Under the pieces are notes generated by a model, which did not search any database, had not been told where the DNA came from, and saw only the letters and a program-made list of their open reading frames with translations. A stretch of 64,000 nt of DNA, from contig NZ_JAVKGO010000005.1 in the NCBI RefSeq assembly GCF_031432315.1, positions 1-64,000 on the forward strand, read 5' to 3'. Below, one piece after another: positions 15,467 through 24,502 of this stretch. A program made the translations under genes and the position numbers. Source of the stretch: Serpentinicella sp031432315. GTDB taxonomy: Bacteria > Bacillota > Clostridia > Peptostreptococcales > Natronincolaceae. How positions within the stretch are numbered: the stretch's first letter is position 1; each line of letters begins with the position of its first letter.

Positions 15467-17125
15467 TTATTTATTAATTTTAAATGAACTTTTTAATGAA
15501 ACAATTCTGTTAAATACTTTTTTGTCACTTGTTGTATACTTTGGATCTACACTAAAATATCCATGTCTAAAAAATTGAAATTTATCATGTAATTTGACTT
15601 CCTTCATATTTGGTTCTACATAACCTTCTAAAATTTCTAAAGAATTAGGATTTATCTGATCCATAAAAGTATTTGTATCCTCTTTTTCTTCATCTGAAAT
15701 AAGTGGTTCATATAGTCTGAATTCTGCTGGCACAGCATTTTTCGCATCTACCCAATGTAGTGTTCCTTTTACTTTTCTACCGGTAAAGCCTGAGCCGCTT
15801 TTCGTTTCTGGATCATAAGTACACCGTAATTCTACTATGTTTCCTGCTGTATCTTTAATTACTTCTTCACACTTTATAAAGTAAGCATGCTTTAGTCTTA
15901 CTTCATTACCAGGAAATAGTCTAAAATATTTTTTTGGAGGATTCTCCATAAAATCTTCTTGTTCTATATATATTTCCCTAGAAAACGGTATATCTCTCTT
16001 ACCCATTGATTCATCATCAGGATTGTTATCCGCTTCAAGCATTTCTACCTTATCTTCTGGATAATTTGTAATTACAACTTTTAATGGTCTTAGTACTGCC
16101 ATAGTACGAGGTGCAGATGTATTTAAGTCCTCTCTAATAAAATGTTCTAGCATTTGATTATCTACAACACTATTACTTTTTGCAACACCAATCTCACGGC
16201 AAAAATTTCTTATGGATTCGGGGGTAAAACCTTTTCTTCTTAATCCTGCGATAGTTGGCATTCGAGGATCATCCCATCCATCTACTATATTTTCATCTAC
16301 TAACATCTTTAGTTTTCTTTTGCTCATAACTGTATTAGTGATATTAAGTCGTGCAAACTCTATCTGTTGAGGTTGCTTATCCATTTCACATTCTTTTACA
16401 ACCCAATCATACAATGGTCTATGATCTTCAAATTCCAGCGTACAAATAGAGTGAGTGATCCCTTCAATTGCATCTTCTAAAGGATGGGCATAATCATACA
16501 TAGGATACAGACACCATTTATCTCCAGTATTATGATGTTTAGCATGTACAATTCTATAAATCACAGGATCACGCATATTCATATTTGGTGATGCCATGTC
16601 AATTTTAGCTCTAAGAACTTTTTCTCCGTCTTTAAACTCCCCATTTTTCATACGTTCAAATAAATCTAAATTCTCTTCTACTGAACGATTTCTATAAGGA
16701 CTTTCTTTTCCTGGCTCTTTTAGTGTACCTCTGTGATTTTTCATTTCTTCTGCATTAAGATCACAAACAAAAGCTTTACCTTTTTTAATTAGTAAGACAG
16801 CTCTATTGTACATTTCTTCAAAATAGTTAGAAGCAAAATATAGGTTGTCCCAATCATAACCCAACCATGAAACATCTTCTTTTATAGATTCTACATATTC
16901 GGTATCCTCTTTTGTAGGATTTGTATCATCAAAACGCAGATTTGTTTTACCTTTAAACTCTTCTGCCAATTCAAAATTAAGTACAATAGATTTTGCATGA
17001 CCAATATGTAAATAGCCATTTGGCTCAGGAGGAAAACGTGTGATAATCTCATTATGTTTATTTTCTTGCAAGTCCTGTATAACAATATTCCTTATAAAAT
17101 TTGAACTATTTGTCTTGTTGTCCAT
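15467..17125 (-). CDS. glnS: Glutaminyl-tRNA synthetase
   Basis: A 552-residue class I synthetase that charges tRNA-Gln directly. HIGH is at 40-43 (PPEPNGYLHIGH), the KMSKS loop is VMSKR (266-270), and the anticodon-binding beta-barrel domain fills about 340-545. The length fits bacterial GlnS (about 550). Many Firmicutes use GatCAB transamidation instead, but GlnS is common in clostridia. Single gene with its own terminator; no T-box leader was found in the 85 bases upstream of the start. Confidence 0.95.
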   Translation of the reverse strand: MDNKTNSSNFIRNIVIQDLQENKHNEIITRFPPEPNGYLHIGHAKSIVLNFELAEEFKGKTNLRFDDTNPTKEDTEYVESIKEDVSWLGYDWDNLYFASNYFEEMYNRAVLLIKKGKAFVCDLNAEEMKNHRGTLKEPGKESPYRNRSVEENLDLFERMKNGEFKDGEKVLRAKIDMASPNMNMRDPVIYRIVHAKHHNTGDKWCLYPMYDYAHPLEDAIEGITHSICTLEFEDHRPLYDWVVKECEMDKQPQQIEFARLNITNTVMSKRKLKMLVDENIVDGWDDPRMPTIAGLRRKGFTPESIRNFCREIGVAKSNSVVDNQMLEHFIREDLNTSAPRTMAVLRPLKVVITNYPEDKVEMLEADNNPDDESMGKRDIPFSREIYIEQEDFMENPPKKYFRLFPGNEVRLKHAYFIKCEEVIKDTAGNIVELRCTYDPETKSGSGFTGRKVKGTLHWVDAKNAVPAEFRLYEPLISDEEKEDTNTFMDQINPNSLEILEGYVEPNMKEVKLHDKFQFFRHGYFSVDPKYTTSDKKVFNRIVSLKSSFKINK

Positions 17126-17210
17126 AATGATCCCCTTTCTTAATATGTATCTATTTTTGTTTTATAATTAAATAAATATATCATAAATAGTGTATTTTTT
17201 CTATAAAAAC

Positions 17211-18116
17211 TCATTTATCTATATGTCCTTTTATGTAATTGAAGTTTCTCAATATTGTTTTTTTCCCCCGCCAAGAGAAAGCTCTATTTTTATAGCGTCT
17301 CATAAACTCTTTATTTGATATCCCTTCAAGGTCTTCATGTTTAAGGGAATATATTAAATCATTTTTAAACGCTTCTATTTCTGTATGCTTAACTCCTCTA
17401 TTATGTGGACATACGTCCTGACATATATCACATCCAAACACCATGTCAGTTTTTTTTAATATTTCTATTTCATCTTCCGTTAAGTCCCCTTTAATTTGAG
17501 TTATATATGCTCTACATTTTCTTGGGTCAATATCGAAATTACCAAGTATAATTTGACCAGGACATTTCTTAATACAGGTTTTACATTGATAACATGTTTT
17601 ATCCATTGGTTGATCAGGTTTAAAGTCATAATTATTTAGTATGTAACCAATAAAAAAATATGAACCATAGTCATCAGTAATTAAATGGCTGTTTATACCA
17701 AAATAGCCTAGGCTAGCTAAATAAGCTAAGTATCTGTCAACTAATGGTCCTGTATCTACAAAAGACATGTACTCAAAATTTGCAATATTATTTGTAAGAT
17801 AAGTTCCTATTTCATTTAACTTGTCCCTTACTATCATATGATAATCTTGAGCATATGTATATTTTGACAGGTTAGCTTCTTCTTTTTCTCCAACATAGTA
17901 AGGGAATAAACATACAATTATAGATTTTACATTTGCCATTGTTAATCTTGGATCCGTTCTTAGGTTAATGTCTAATTCTTCAAAACCAGTTAATTGTTCA
18001 TTATCTTTTCTCATCATTAACCTTTTGTATAAATCATTATATGGACCTATTGGCGCGATTCCAACTTTCTCAATATTTAACGCTTTGCAAAATTCTTTTA
18101 ATTTCTCTTTCATCAT
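17211..18116 (-). CDS. queG: Epoxyqueuosine reductase
   Basis: A 301-residue cobalamin- and iron-sulphur-dependent enzyme of the last step of queuosine synthesis in tRNA. The QueG N-terminal domain has the family block FVDTGPLVDRYLAYLASLGY with its catalytic Asp, and two 4Fe-4S motifs follow: CYQCKTCIKKCP and CDICQDVCP, with an extra Cys in DPRKCRAY. The C-terminal HEAT-like domain of longer homologues is short here, as in clostridial members. It is not linked to other queuosine genes. SD GGGGTAAG is 7 bases before the start. Confidence 0.88.
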   Translation of the reverse strand: MMKEKLKEFCKALNIEKVGIAPIGPYNDLYKRLMMRKDNEQLTGFEELDINLRTDPRLTMANVKSIIVCLFPYYVGEKEEANLSKYTYAQDYHMIVRDKLNEIGTYLTNNIANFEYMSFVDTGPLVDRYLAYLASLGYFGINSHLITDDYGSYFFIGYILNNYDFKPDQPMDKTCYQCKTCIKKCPGQIILGNFDIDPRKCRAYITQIKGDLTEDEIEILKKTDMVFGCDICQDVCPHNRGVKHTEIEAFKNDLIYSLKHEDLEGISNKEFMRRYKNRAFSWRGKKTILRNFNYIKGHIDK

Positions 18117-18205
18117 TTTATCTTACCCCTATTTCACTCTACAATATATATTCTATTTAATAAATTATATATTGTTTTATTATTTACCAATGCTCACTAT
18201 ATATA

Positions 18206-18238
18206 AACTTGTCGTGCTGCTTTATAGCACGACAAGTT
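18206..18238 (-). terminator. Hairpin at the end of the WG-repeat gene
   Basis: A 13-base stem AACTTGTCGTGCT/AGCACGACAAGTT overlaps the stop codon. The following T tract (TTTATATATAG) is weak, so it may terminate or only protect the 3' end. Confidence 0.6.
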
Positions 18239-20712
18239 TATATATCATTAAAAGATAGCCAAAATTCTCCGTAGGCATCAATAATATTCATTATATCATT
18301 AAAAGGAATTTCAAAAGAAGGAAAACCTAAAGCATAAGGACCAATTTCATAAACTCCGAAACAAATTTTTAAACTATTTTCAGTAATAAAGAAAGATTGG
18401 TTTTCTTTTATTCCTTTATATTCATCTATCCAGTATTCTTTTTCATTCTCTGAAGCAAGTATTTGTTTTCTGATTATTTCGCTTAGAATACGCATATATG
18501 ATCTGCCTATAAACAAATCTTTAAGTTTATAGAACCTACCCGTTTCTAAATCAGTATGTGCGTACATCTGTGATGGGATACCATGAGCTGCATCAACTGG
18601 ATAATCATATCCCCACAACTTCAAACTTACTAAATTTTTTTTATAATATCCTACAGTAAACCCACCACTATATGAAGTATTTTTGCTAAGGGGTTGTTCG
18701 TACGAATTGACAAATGACATTTTCTCTAAACAATCATTAACATAATTCTTTATAGTTTTATCCTCTATGCCCCTAATATAAGGATAATTCACAGTATAGT
18801 TTTTCTTGGGTACATATTCTTTTATTTCAATCTCATACTGCTTAGTTAGTGTAATAATATTATTCGGTCTGTATATTGTCCTGCCTTTCTTATCAATGTA
18901 AAATAATTCATTGTTTTTATTAACTTCTATTAAATCCTGAAGCATCCTCATTGAACAAGATGCATCTAAAGTCGGTAAATGATTTGATCTTTTGCCTTCT
19001 CTATCAATAAAGTAGGTATTATTTTGATCTGTAACAGAGGCATATCCATTATAGTACTTATTTATGTTCGTAAACATAAAATCTGTCAATAATCGTCCAT
19101 TATTGTCTGCTACTGCATAAATTGTAGTTGGTATTGATTTTTGCTCATGGGTTTTTCCAATAGCTATTTTTTCTTCATTAATTAAGGTTATGCTATTATA
19201 GTCGCCATTTAAAATAATTTTACCATGTTTGTCAATTATTCTGTGCTTCAGCATTCCTCTTTCTTTATTTGCAACAATTGCTACTCCCTTTATAAAATCC
19301 CCTGCAATATCAAATTTCGGAGGAATTAGTATTTCACCACTCTCGTCCATATATCCAAACTTACCATCTAAACTTTCTTTATAAGAAACTACTCCTTCAC
19401 TTAAATTGCCCATCAGCGCAACACCTTCATAGCTGTGTAGCACTTCACCATCATAATTTATCATAATAAATTTTCTTTCTGATACTTGAGCAATTGCTTT
19501 TCCATTTGCAAATGGACTGACACTCATAAATTTCGGCTTCACAACAATATTTCCATTTTTATCAATAAAACCATACTTAATTTGGTTAGACGTACTATCT
19601 ATATGTCCAAAAGCTCCACGATTTTCTATGATATAGTCGAGATATCCAGTAGTCTGAAAGATTACTTTTCCTTTTGTATCTATAAGTTTTGAACCTTCTT
19701 TATTCCACACCACAGCTCTTTCATTGTGAAATTCAGAAATACTATCAAATACTGGTTTAACTACAAAGTTTCCTGTATCATCAATTATTCCAGCTTTATT
19801 ATTTATTGATACTATTGAAAGATTGTTATCTTGAAAATCCTGAGCAGAATCAAAAATTGGATCAATGGTAATGCTTCCTTCGTTATTGACATAGCCCCAT
19901 TTAATACCACCTACTTTATTAACTGATGCAGGATATCTAGTAACTGATTTAGATCTTGTTCCTTTATTTATTATATTATCATTATCATTTTTACTAATAT
20001 TGACCTTAGTTTTTAACAAATTAAAGTCTTCAATTGAAGGATACTCTCCCCTCAATGCTTTTCCTCTTTTTATCGATTCTAATGCATCCTTTTCATTTCT
20101 TGCCTTTATCTGTGCATCTGCTAAGTAATACCAATATATACGATTATTAGGTTCTTTATCCACTAGTACTTCATAATAAGAAACAACATTAGAAAAATAA
20201 TCATGGTAGACAGTATGATCTGAAACTAATTGATTTCCTGAACTTTTAAATATGTCAACCTCATAGGCGCTATCTTCTATATGTTTCCATATTATAAGAC
20301 AATCTTGTTTTGACTTCTTATTTTGTTCTATTTCTACTAAACTATATTCTACATTTCTTGTAACGTTAAGAAGTTGATCTTCTTTAAGAACATATATATT
20401 TAGATCACATTTGTTATTTGAGTTTTTCCAGCCTATCATTAAATTAATTTGTTCATCTATTATATTAGCAACATTTAAATAGTCTAAATCATGACTATTG
20501 CCTCTAATAATACTAACTCTTTGCCAATACTCACCAATATCTTTTAGTACCATAACTAAGGCTTCATTGTTGTATTTGTAACTTACAATCACTTCTTGAT
20601 TACCATCGCCATCTAAATCATAAGTTTCTATAGCATTTATTCCTAATGGTTTTTTGGGAATTATTAGTTCTGCCCCTTCGGGTAGAAAATGCTGTACTAC
20701 ATCCCATAACAT
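18238..20712 (-). CDS. Large WG-repeat protein with C-terminal DUF3298-type domain
   Basis: An 824-residue protein of unknown function. Layout: residues 1-150 contain an FG-GAP-like DLDGDGNQEVIVSYKYN block; about 165-205 is a TPR-like helix pair (RIYWYYLADAQIKARNEKDA); about 270-600 contains some seven WG repeats (KWGYVNNEGSITIDPIFDSA, YGFIDKNGNIVVKPKFMS, FGYMDESGEILIPPKFD); about 620-815 resembles DUF3298/PdaC C-terminal domains (VNYPYIRGIEDKTIKNYVND). No signal peptide is apparent at the chosen start, yet DUF3298 and WG repeats usually occur in surface proteins. It is a single gene. The start is supported by GAGGTGATGTT upstream. Confidence 0.78.
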   Translation of the reverse strand: MLWDVVQHFLPEGAELIIPKKPLGINAIETYDLDGDGNQEVIVSYKYNNEALVMVLKDIGEYWQRVSIIRGNSHDLDYLNVANIIDEQINLMIGWKNSNNKCDLNIYVLKEDQLLNVTRNVEYSLVEIEQNKKSKQDCLIIWKHIEDSAYEVDIFKSSGNQLVSDHTVYHDYFSNVVSYYEVLVDKEPNNRIYWYYLADAQIKARNEKDALESIKRGKALRGEYPSIEDFNLLKTKVNISKNDNDNIINKGTRSKSVTRYPASVNKVGGIKWGYVNNEGSITIDPIFDSAQDFQDNNLSIVSINNKAGIIDDTGNFVVKPVFDSISEFHNERAVVWNKEGSKLIDTKGKVIFQTTGYLDYIIENRGAFGHIDSTSNQIKYGFIDKNGNIVVKPKFMSVSPFANGKAIAQVSERKFIMINYDGEVLHSYEGVALMGNLSEGVVSYKESLDGKFGYMDESGEILIPPKFDIAGDFIKGVAIVANKERGMLKHRIIDKHGKIILNGDYNSITLINEEKIAIGKTHEQKSIPTTIYAVADNNGRLLTDFMFTNINKYYNGYASVTDQNNTYFIDREGKRSNHLPTLDASCSMRMLQDLIEVNKNNELFYIDKKGRTIYRPNNIITLTKQYEIEIKEYVPKKNYTVNYPYIRGIEDKTIKNYVNDCLEKMSFVNSYEQPLSKNTSYSGGFTVGYYKKNLVSLKLWGYDYPVDAAHGIPSQMYAHTDLETGRFYKLKDLFIGRSYMRILSEIIRKQILASENEKEYWIDEYKGIKENQSFFITENSLKICFGVYEIGPYALGFPSFEIPFNDIMNIIDAYGEFWLSFNDI

Positions 20713-20829
20713 AACATCACCTCATTTTTCCTTTATATATTATTTTATGGGATGACTACTAGGTGTGTGACAATAACCAGTTATTAAAGTTTATATTAAA
20801 CAACTTAGCAGATATTTTTGAATTAAAAT

Positions 20830-20859
20830 GACCTCCAAGTCAATTTAACCTTAGAGGTC
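20830..20859 (-). terminator. Terminator of the first DEAD-box helicase gene
   Basis: On the minus strand GACCTC pairs with GAGGTC around an AT loop and is followed by ATTTTAATTC. It lies 24 bases after the helicase stop. Confidence 0.65.
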
Positions 20860-20882
20860 TCTTTTATTGCGTAGCCAGTATT

Positions 20883-22217
20883 TTATTTCTGTCTACCTTT
20901 ACTTCTACTTCTTGATTTGTTACCAAACTTCCCTGTGCCTTTTGATTTAAAATCACCTTTTCCTCGGGTCCCTCTGTTGTTACTTTCACTATTACGCTGC
21001 TTGTTATTTGAAAATTTCTTATTACCTCGTTCATTTTCTTCTCTTGAAGTTTTTTCCTGTTTTCTTCCACCTCTACTTCCCCTTGGAGATTTAGGAGAAT
21101 TTTTGGCTTCAATATCTTTTTTTTGTTTCTTTATCGTCATTTTTATACCTTTTTCAATGGTAATCAACTTTTCTTTATCTCTTGGTGTAACAAAAGTTAA
21201 TGCAACTCCTGTATGCCCGGCTCTTCCTGTACGCCCTATACGATGAATATAGCTTTCCGTATCCTCAGGAACGTCATAATTAACTACATGGGTTACACCG
21301 TCAACATCCAGTCCTCTAGCAGCAATATCCGTAGCTACAAGGTACTGTATTTCAACATTTCTAAATCTTTTCATAACTCGTTCTCTTTTTGCCTGACTTA
21401 AATCTCCATGTAGTTCATCTGAGTTAAAACCTTGTTCTAGTAGTAATTCATTTAGTTTACTTGCTCTGCGTTTTGTTCTACAAAAGATTATCGCTAAAAA
21501 AGGATTGTTTTCTTTAAAATAATTAAACAATTCTTCCTGCTTTTTCCTATCGGTTGTTTCTATAATAACTTGTTCTATTTCTTCAAGGGTTACTTTATTA
21601 CTTTGGATCTCAATTTTTTTAGGTGTCTGCATATACCTAGATGCTAAACGTGTAATTGCGTCGGGCATCGTTGCGGAGAAAAGCATCGTTTGTCTACGTT
21701 TTGGAGTTTGGGCAATTATTTCTTCTACTTCGTTTAAAAAGCCCATATGTAACATTTGATCTGCCTCGTCTAAGATTAGAAACTTAAGTTGTCCAAAATT
21801 GATTGTTTTCCTTCTTAAATGATCAAGTAATCTCCCCGGGGTAGCAATAACCATGTGTATATCCCCTTTGAGTTTGTGAATTTGCTTTTCTACATCTTGA
21901 CCTCCATAAGCAGCTAAAATGTTGATTCCTTTTACGGATGCAAGTTTCTGAACTTCTTGTGTAATTTGAATCGCCAGTTCTCTTGTAGGCGTAATAATTA
22001 AAGATTGTACGCCACCTTTATTTGTATCAATCATATCCATAGTTGGCAATACAAAAGCTAATGTTTTTCCCGTACCTGTTTGTGACTGGGCAATTACATC
22101 TTTTCCGCTCATAATAATAGGGATTACCTGCTCTTGGATTGGTGTTGGGGTAATTATCCTTATTTTTTTTAGCTTATCTGTTAACGCTTGACTTACTCCT
22201 AGTGTTTTAAAATTCAT
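20883..22217 (-). CDS. DEAD-box ATP-dependent RNA helicase (CshA/DeaD type)
   Basis: A 444-residue RNA helicase. Motifs in order: Q motif (PTPIQEQ, 25-31), Walker A AQSQTGTGKT (43-52), PTREL, TPGRL, DEAD (150-153), SAT (FSATMPD), and HRIGRTGR (motif VI). After about residue 370 there is a basic, low-complexity tail rich in Arg, Gly, Ser, Asn and Lys, of the kind that helps bind RNA in CshA. Such enzymes serve in RNA decay, ribosome assembly and cold growth. It is a single gene. A shifted frame over the tail at 20864-21112 is an artefact. Confidence 0.92.
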   Translation of the reverse strand: MNFKTLGVSQALTDKLKKIRIITPTPIQEQVIPIIMSGKDVIAQSQTGTGKTLAFVLPTMDMIDTNKGGVQSLIITPTRELAIQITQEVQKLASVKGINILAAYGGQDVEKQIHKLKGDIHMVIATPGRLLDHLRRKTINFGQLKFLILDEADQMLHMGFLNEVEEIIAQTPKRRQTMLFSATMPDAITRLASRYMQTPKKIEIQSNKVTLEEIEQVIIETTDRKKQEELFNYFKENNPFLAIIFCRTKRRASKLNELLLEQGFNSDELHGDLSQAKRERVMKRFRNVEIQYLVATDIAARGLDVDGVTHVVNYDVPEDTESYIHRIGRTGRAGHTGVALTFVTPRDKEKLITIEKGIKMTIKKQKKDIEAKNSPKSPRGSRGGRKQEKTSREENERGNKKFSNNKQRNSESNNRGTRGKGDFKSKGTGKFGNKSRSRSKGRQK

Positions 22218-22409
22218 ATTTAACGACCCTTCTTATGTATATTTTTTAAATAGCTGATAATTGCTTATTTCTATTATTTATCATAACTAATAAAATCATT
22301 CTTAATTACCATCAAATCATTTTATCATAGTAAACTTGGTATTAACAAGCAACTAGTGCAATTTTTGCTGTTTTAATTATATATTATCAGAACTAGAATT
22401 GTTTCCAAG

Positions 22410-22438
22410 TTTACATAATATTTTTATTGTAATATAAT
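22410..22438 (+). promoter_or_regulatory. Sigma-A promoter of the riboswitch and hydrolase gene
   Basis: TTTACA (22410-22415) and TATAAT (22433-22438) are exactly 17 bases apart. The start of transcription would be near 22445, at the first base of the c-di-AMP aptamer. Confidence 0.8.
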
Positions 22439-22442
22439 AGGG

Positions 22443-22582
22443 CATACCAGTTGCCTAAAACTAACAGCTGGTTGCTGAAACCTGAATAATCAGGTACGGA
22501 GGAACCAGTTAAAGGGGTTAATCCATATTTATTTGGTAGGGAAGCCTTCTTTCCCACACCCGTCAGCTAACTTCGTAAGCAC
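22443..22582 (+). promoter_or_regulatory. Cyclic di-AMP (ydaO/yuaA) riboswitch
   Basis: The leader carries the ydaO signature blocks in order: CGGAGGAACCAGTT (22497-22510), GGGGTTAATCC (22514-22524), TAGGGAAG and CTTTCTTTCCC-like ccttctttccc (22545-22555), and the nearly invariant CCCGTCAGCTAAC followed by TCGTAAGC (22558-22580). This class binds c-di-AMP and usually turns off wall hydrolases and osmolyte or potassium genes, which fits the downstream gene. No intrinsic terminator lies between aptamer and gene; the Shine-Dalgarno sequence starts 3 bases after the aptamer. Confidence 0.92.
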
Positions 22583-22599
22583 AAAGGAGGAGGTATACT

Positions 22600-23520
22600 A
22601 TGTTGTTTAAAAGTCATAAAAGAAAGATTTTTTCAATGCTTTTCATTATGTTTCTAGTATCAACACAAGTTGTAGGTGTATTTGCTAATAGCTATACAGT
22701 TCTAAGATTTGGCAGTCGTGGAAGTGAAGTTATAAGATTACAGCAAGAACTTAAAAACAGGGGTTATTTTGATGCTAACACTACTGGTTACTATGGCCCT
22801 ATTACTGAAACAGCAGTTACTAATTATCAAAGAGATAATCGTTTAATAATTGATGGAATTGCTGGTCGTCAAACTAAGCGTTCTTTATACAGCCAAAGAA
22901 ATACTGTATTAAAATTTGGTAGTCGTGGGAGTGAAGTTGTAAGATTACAACAAGAACTAAAAAATAGAGGTTATTTTCATGCTAATACAACGGGATATTA
23001 CGGCAATATTACCCAGACCGCTGTTATAAATTTTCAGAGAGATAATAGTTTGATCATTGATGGAATAGCCGGTCCTCAAACTCAAGGTGCTTTATTTAGT
23101 CAGTCTGCCACTCCTGTAGTTTCACGTGGGACAAGTAGATCTAGAAGTTTTACAGAAGATGATGTGTTCTGGCTTTCAAGAATTATACATGCAGAAGCAC
23201 AAGGTGAACCTTATCAAGGGATGGTTGCTGTAGGAAATGTAGTATTAAACAGAGTAAACTCAAGTCAATTCCCTAACTCTATTTATGGTGTAATTTTTGA
23301 ATATTGGGGGAATATTCCTCAATTCAGTCCTGTTGAGGAAGGAACAATTTATAATACACCAGGTGAAGCTAGCGTAAGGGCTGCCCGTGAAGCTCTAAAT
23401 GGGGCAAGACCTGTTGGAAATTCGACATACTTCTTTAATCCAGACAAAGCCGAAGGTCGCTGGATAGTAGAAAACAATACCTATGTTACAAGAATAGGCG
23501 GACATACTTTCTATCAGTAA
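22600..23520 (+). CDS. Secreted cell-wall hydrolase, two peptidoglycan-binding domains plus SleB domain
   Basis: A 306-residue exported protein. Residues 1-30 form a signal peptide (basic start, hydrophobic core, VFAN end). Two tandem PG_binding_1 repeats follow (about 34-97 and 103-167), each with LRFGSRGSEVIRLQQELKNR-type sequence and nearly identical, then a low-complexity linker and a SleB/hydrolase_2 domain (about 188-306) with the putative catalytic Glu in IIHAEAQGE (E199). SleB-type enzymes are lytic transglycosylases that act in spore cortex lysis or vegetative wall turnover; c-di-AMP control points to wall turnover. RBS AAAGGAGGAGG. Confidence 0.92.
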   Translation: MLFKSHKRKIFSMLFIMFLVSTQVVGVFANSYTVLRFGSRGSEVIRLQQELKNRGYFDANTTGYYGPITETAVTNYQRDNRLIIDGIAGRQTKRSLYSQRNTVLKFGSRGSEVVRLQQELKNRGYFHANTTGYYGNITQTAVINFQRDNSLIIDGIAGPQTQGALFSQSATPVVSRGTSRSRSFTEDDVFWLSRIIHAEAQGEPYQGMVAVGNVVLNRVNSSQFPNSIYGVIFEYWGNIPQFSPVEEGTIYNTPGEASVRAAREALNGARPVGNSTYFFNPDKAEGRWIVENNTYVTRIGGHTFYQ

Positions 23521-23566
23521 AAGATAGATAGGCAAAAACGATAAAATTGAACAAATTTGTTCTTTA

Positions 23567-23610
23567 ATATGAAAATAAGCTGTGAATTTATTCACAGCTT
23601 ATTTTCATAT
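23567..23610. terminator. Bidirectional terminator after the hydrolase gene
   Basis: A perfect 20-base-pair stem (arms 23567-23586 and 23591-23610) with a 4-base loop TTTA lies between convergent genes. The arms themselves carry the A and T runs, so it can serve both strands. Confidence 0.8.
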
Positions 23611-23650
23611 AATACTGTTTTATTTATTTTTGTTTAACTCAGCACGATCC

Positions 23651-23908
23651 TTAATATACATTTATTACCTTTGTTACATAATCGTCTTGACCTGATGTAG
23701 CTTGTACCATCATTGAGCGATTGTTATTTTGTATATTTACTTTATATACTTCATTCCCCTCTTCCTCATTTTCTTGTTTCTTAATAGTTATGTGATCTCT
23801 ACTTGCAACATTATAGGCTTCGAGTACTTCGGCTACTCTATATTCTAATTCTCCAGTAGGACATTCTAATCTCTCTATCCGCTTAATTGCATTTTCAATA
23901 TTAGTCAT
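23651..23908 (-). CDS. Conserved-looking small protein of unknown function
   Basis: An 85-residue acidic protein that I do not recognise (start MTNIENAIKRIERLECPTGE). It appears soluble, has one Cys, a helical N-terminal half and a beta-rich C-terminal half (EVYKVNIQNNNRSMMVQATS). No signal peptide. AAAGGAGAAATAA upstream supports the ATG, and codon use is like its neighbours, so it is likely real. It is a single gene, divergent from the HutP-family gene. Confidence 0.7.
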   Translation of the reverse strand: MTNIENAIKRIERLECPTGELEYRVAEVLEAYNVASRDHITIKKQENEEEGNEVYKVNIQNNNRSMMVQATSGQDDYVTKVINVY

Positions 23909-24042
23909 TTTATTTCTCCTTTTTCCTTTTTTATCATAATTCCCTTAATTACATATTTTATTACTTTACAAATAACTACTTTTATTATAATTAGTTTAAT
24001 ATGGTATACTAATTATAAATCTCAAAGGATTGGAGTGTTTTT

Positions 24043-24459
24043 ATGAATTGGACAAGTACTGATGCAGCCAAAACTTCAATTAGAATGGCTATTTCATCAA
24101 GAAATGATGAAGAAAAACTCATACAAGAATTTAAAAATGATGGAATATATGCTGCTGCAGTAGATTTTGGTGGTAATTTAATAGCTTCTATACCAAAAAT
24201 ACTGGAAAGAACGATTGTCGCTTCTAAACGTAGTGGCGTTACAAAAGAAAACCATTTACACGATGGGGCAATTGTTGGGGCTTGTAGAGAAGCTATTATG
24301 CAGCTTGAAGCAAAAGCCAATGGCCTTAATGTTGGAGGTAAAATTGGAATAGCCCGTTGTGGCGAGCACGTTAGTGTATGTATTTTTATGAATATTGGTC
24401 TTCTTCACCTTAACGAGGTTGTAGTTGGATTAGGGCATCGTTCATTACCGAAATTATAA
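24043..24459 (+). CDS. HutP-family RNA-binding antiterminator-like protein
   Basis: A 138-residue protein that matches the HutP family. In Bacillus, HutP with L-histidine and a divalent metal binds UAG triplets in the hut leader RNA and stops terminator formation. Visible similarity: KKSGV-like SKRSGVTKEN (about 67-76), DGAIVGACREAI, and a C-terminal block of EHVSVCIFMNIGLLHLNEVV followed by VGLGHRSL, parallel to the HutP end VGINHI. By eye two of the three HutP metal-ligand histidines are not aligned (Gly occupies those sites) though other His residues lie close, so the effector may differ. Seven bases after its stop a promoter and UAG-rich leader begin. Confidence 0.8.
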   Translation: MNWTSTDAAKTSIRMAISSRNDEEKLIQEFKNDGIYAAAVDFGGNLIASIPKILERTIVASKRSGVTKENHLHDGAIVGACREAIMQLEAKANGLNVGGKIGIARCGEHVSVCIFMNIGLLHLNEVVVGLGHRSLPKL

Positions 24460-24466
24460 AAATTAT

Positions 24467-24496
24467 TTGACAATCTAAGAATAATTATTATATACT
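24467..24496 (+). promoter_or_regulatory. Sigma-A promoter of the TrpXYZ-like transporter leader
   Basis: TTGACA (24467-24472) and TATACT (24491-24496) are 18 bases apart. The promoter begins 8 bases after the HutP-family stop codon and would start an untranslated leader of about 255 bases. Confidence 0.7.
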
Positions 24497-24502
24497 AATA
24501 CT

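Noticed and set aside
17126..17210. Possible T-box leader of glnS
   Set aside because: The upstream region is short and AT-rich with no T-box antiterminator sequence.
20864..21112. An 82-codon minus-strand frame over the helicase tail
   Set aside because: It overlaps the basic low-complexity tail of the helicase in another frame, without its own ribosome site.
22600..23100. Near-identical repeats in the hydrolase gene as a mobile or CRISPR-like repeat
   Set aside because: They encode two tandem peptidoglycan-binding domains in one frame and are explained by domain duplication.
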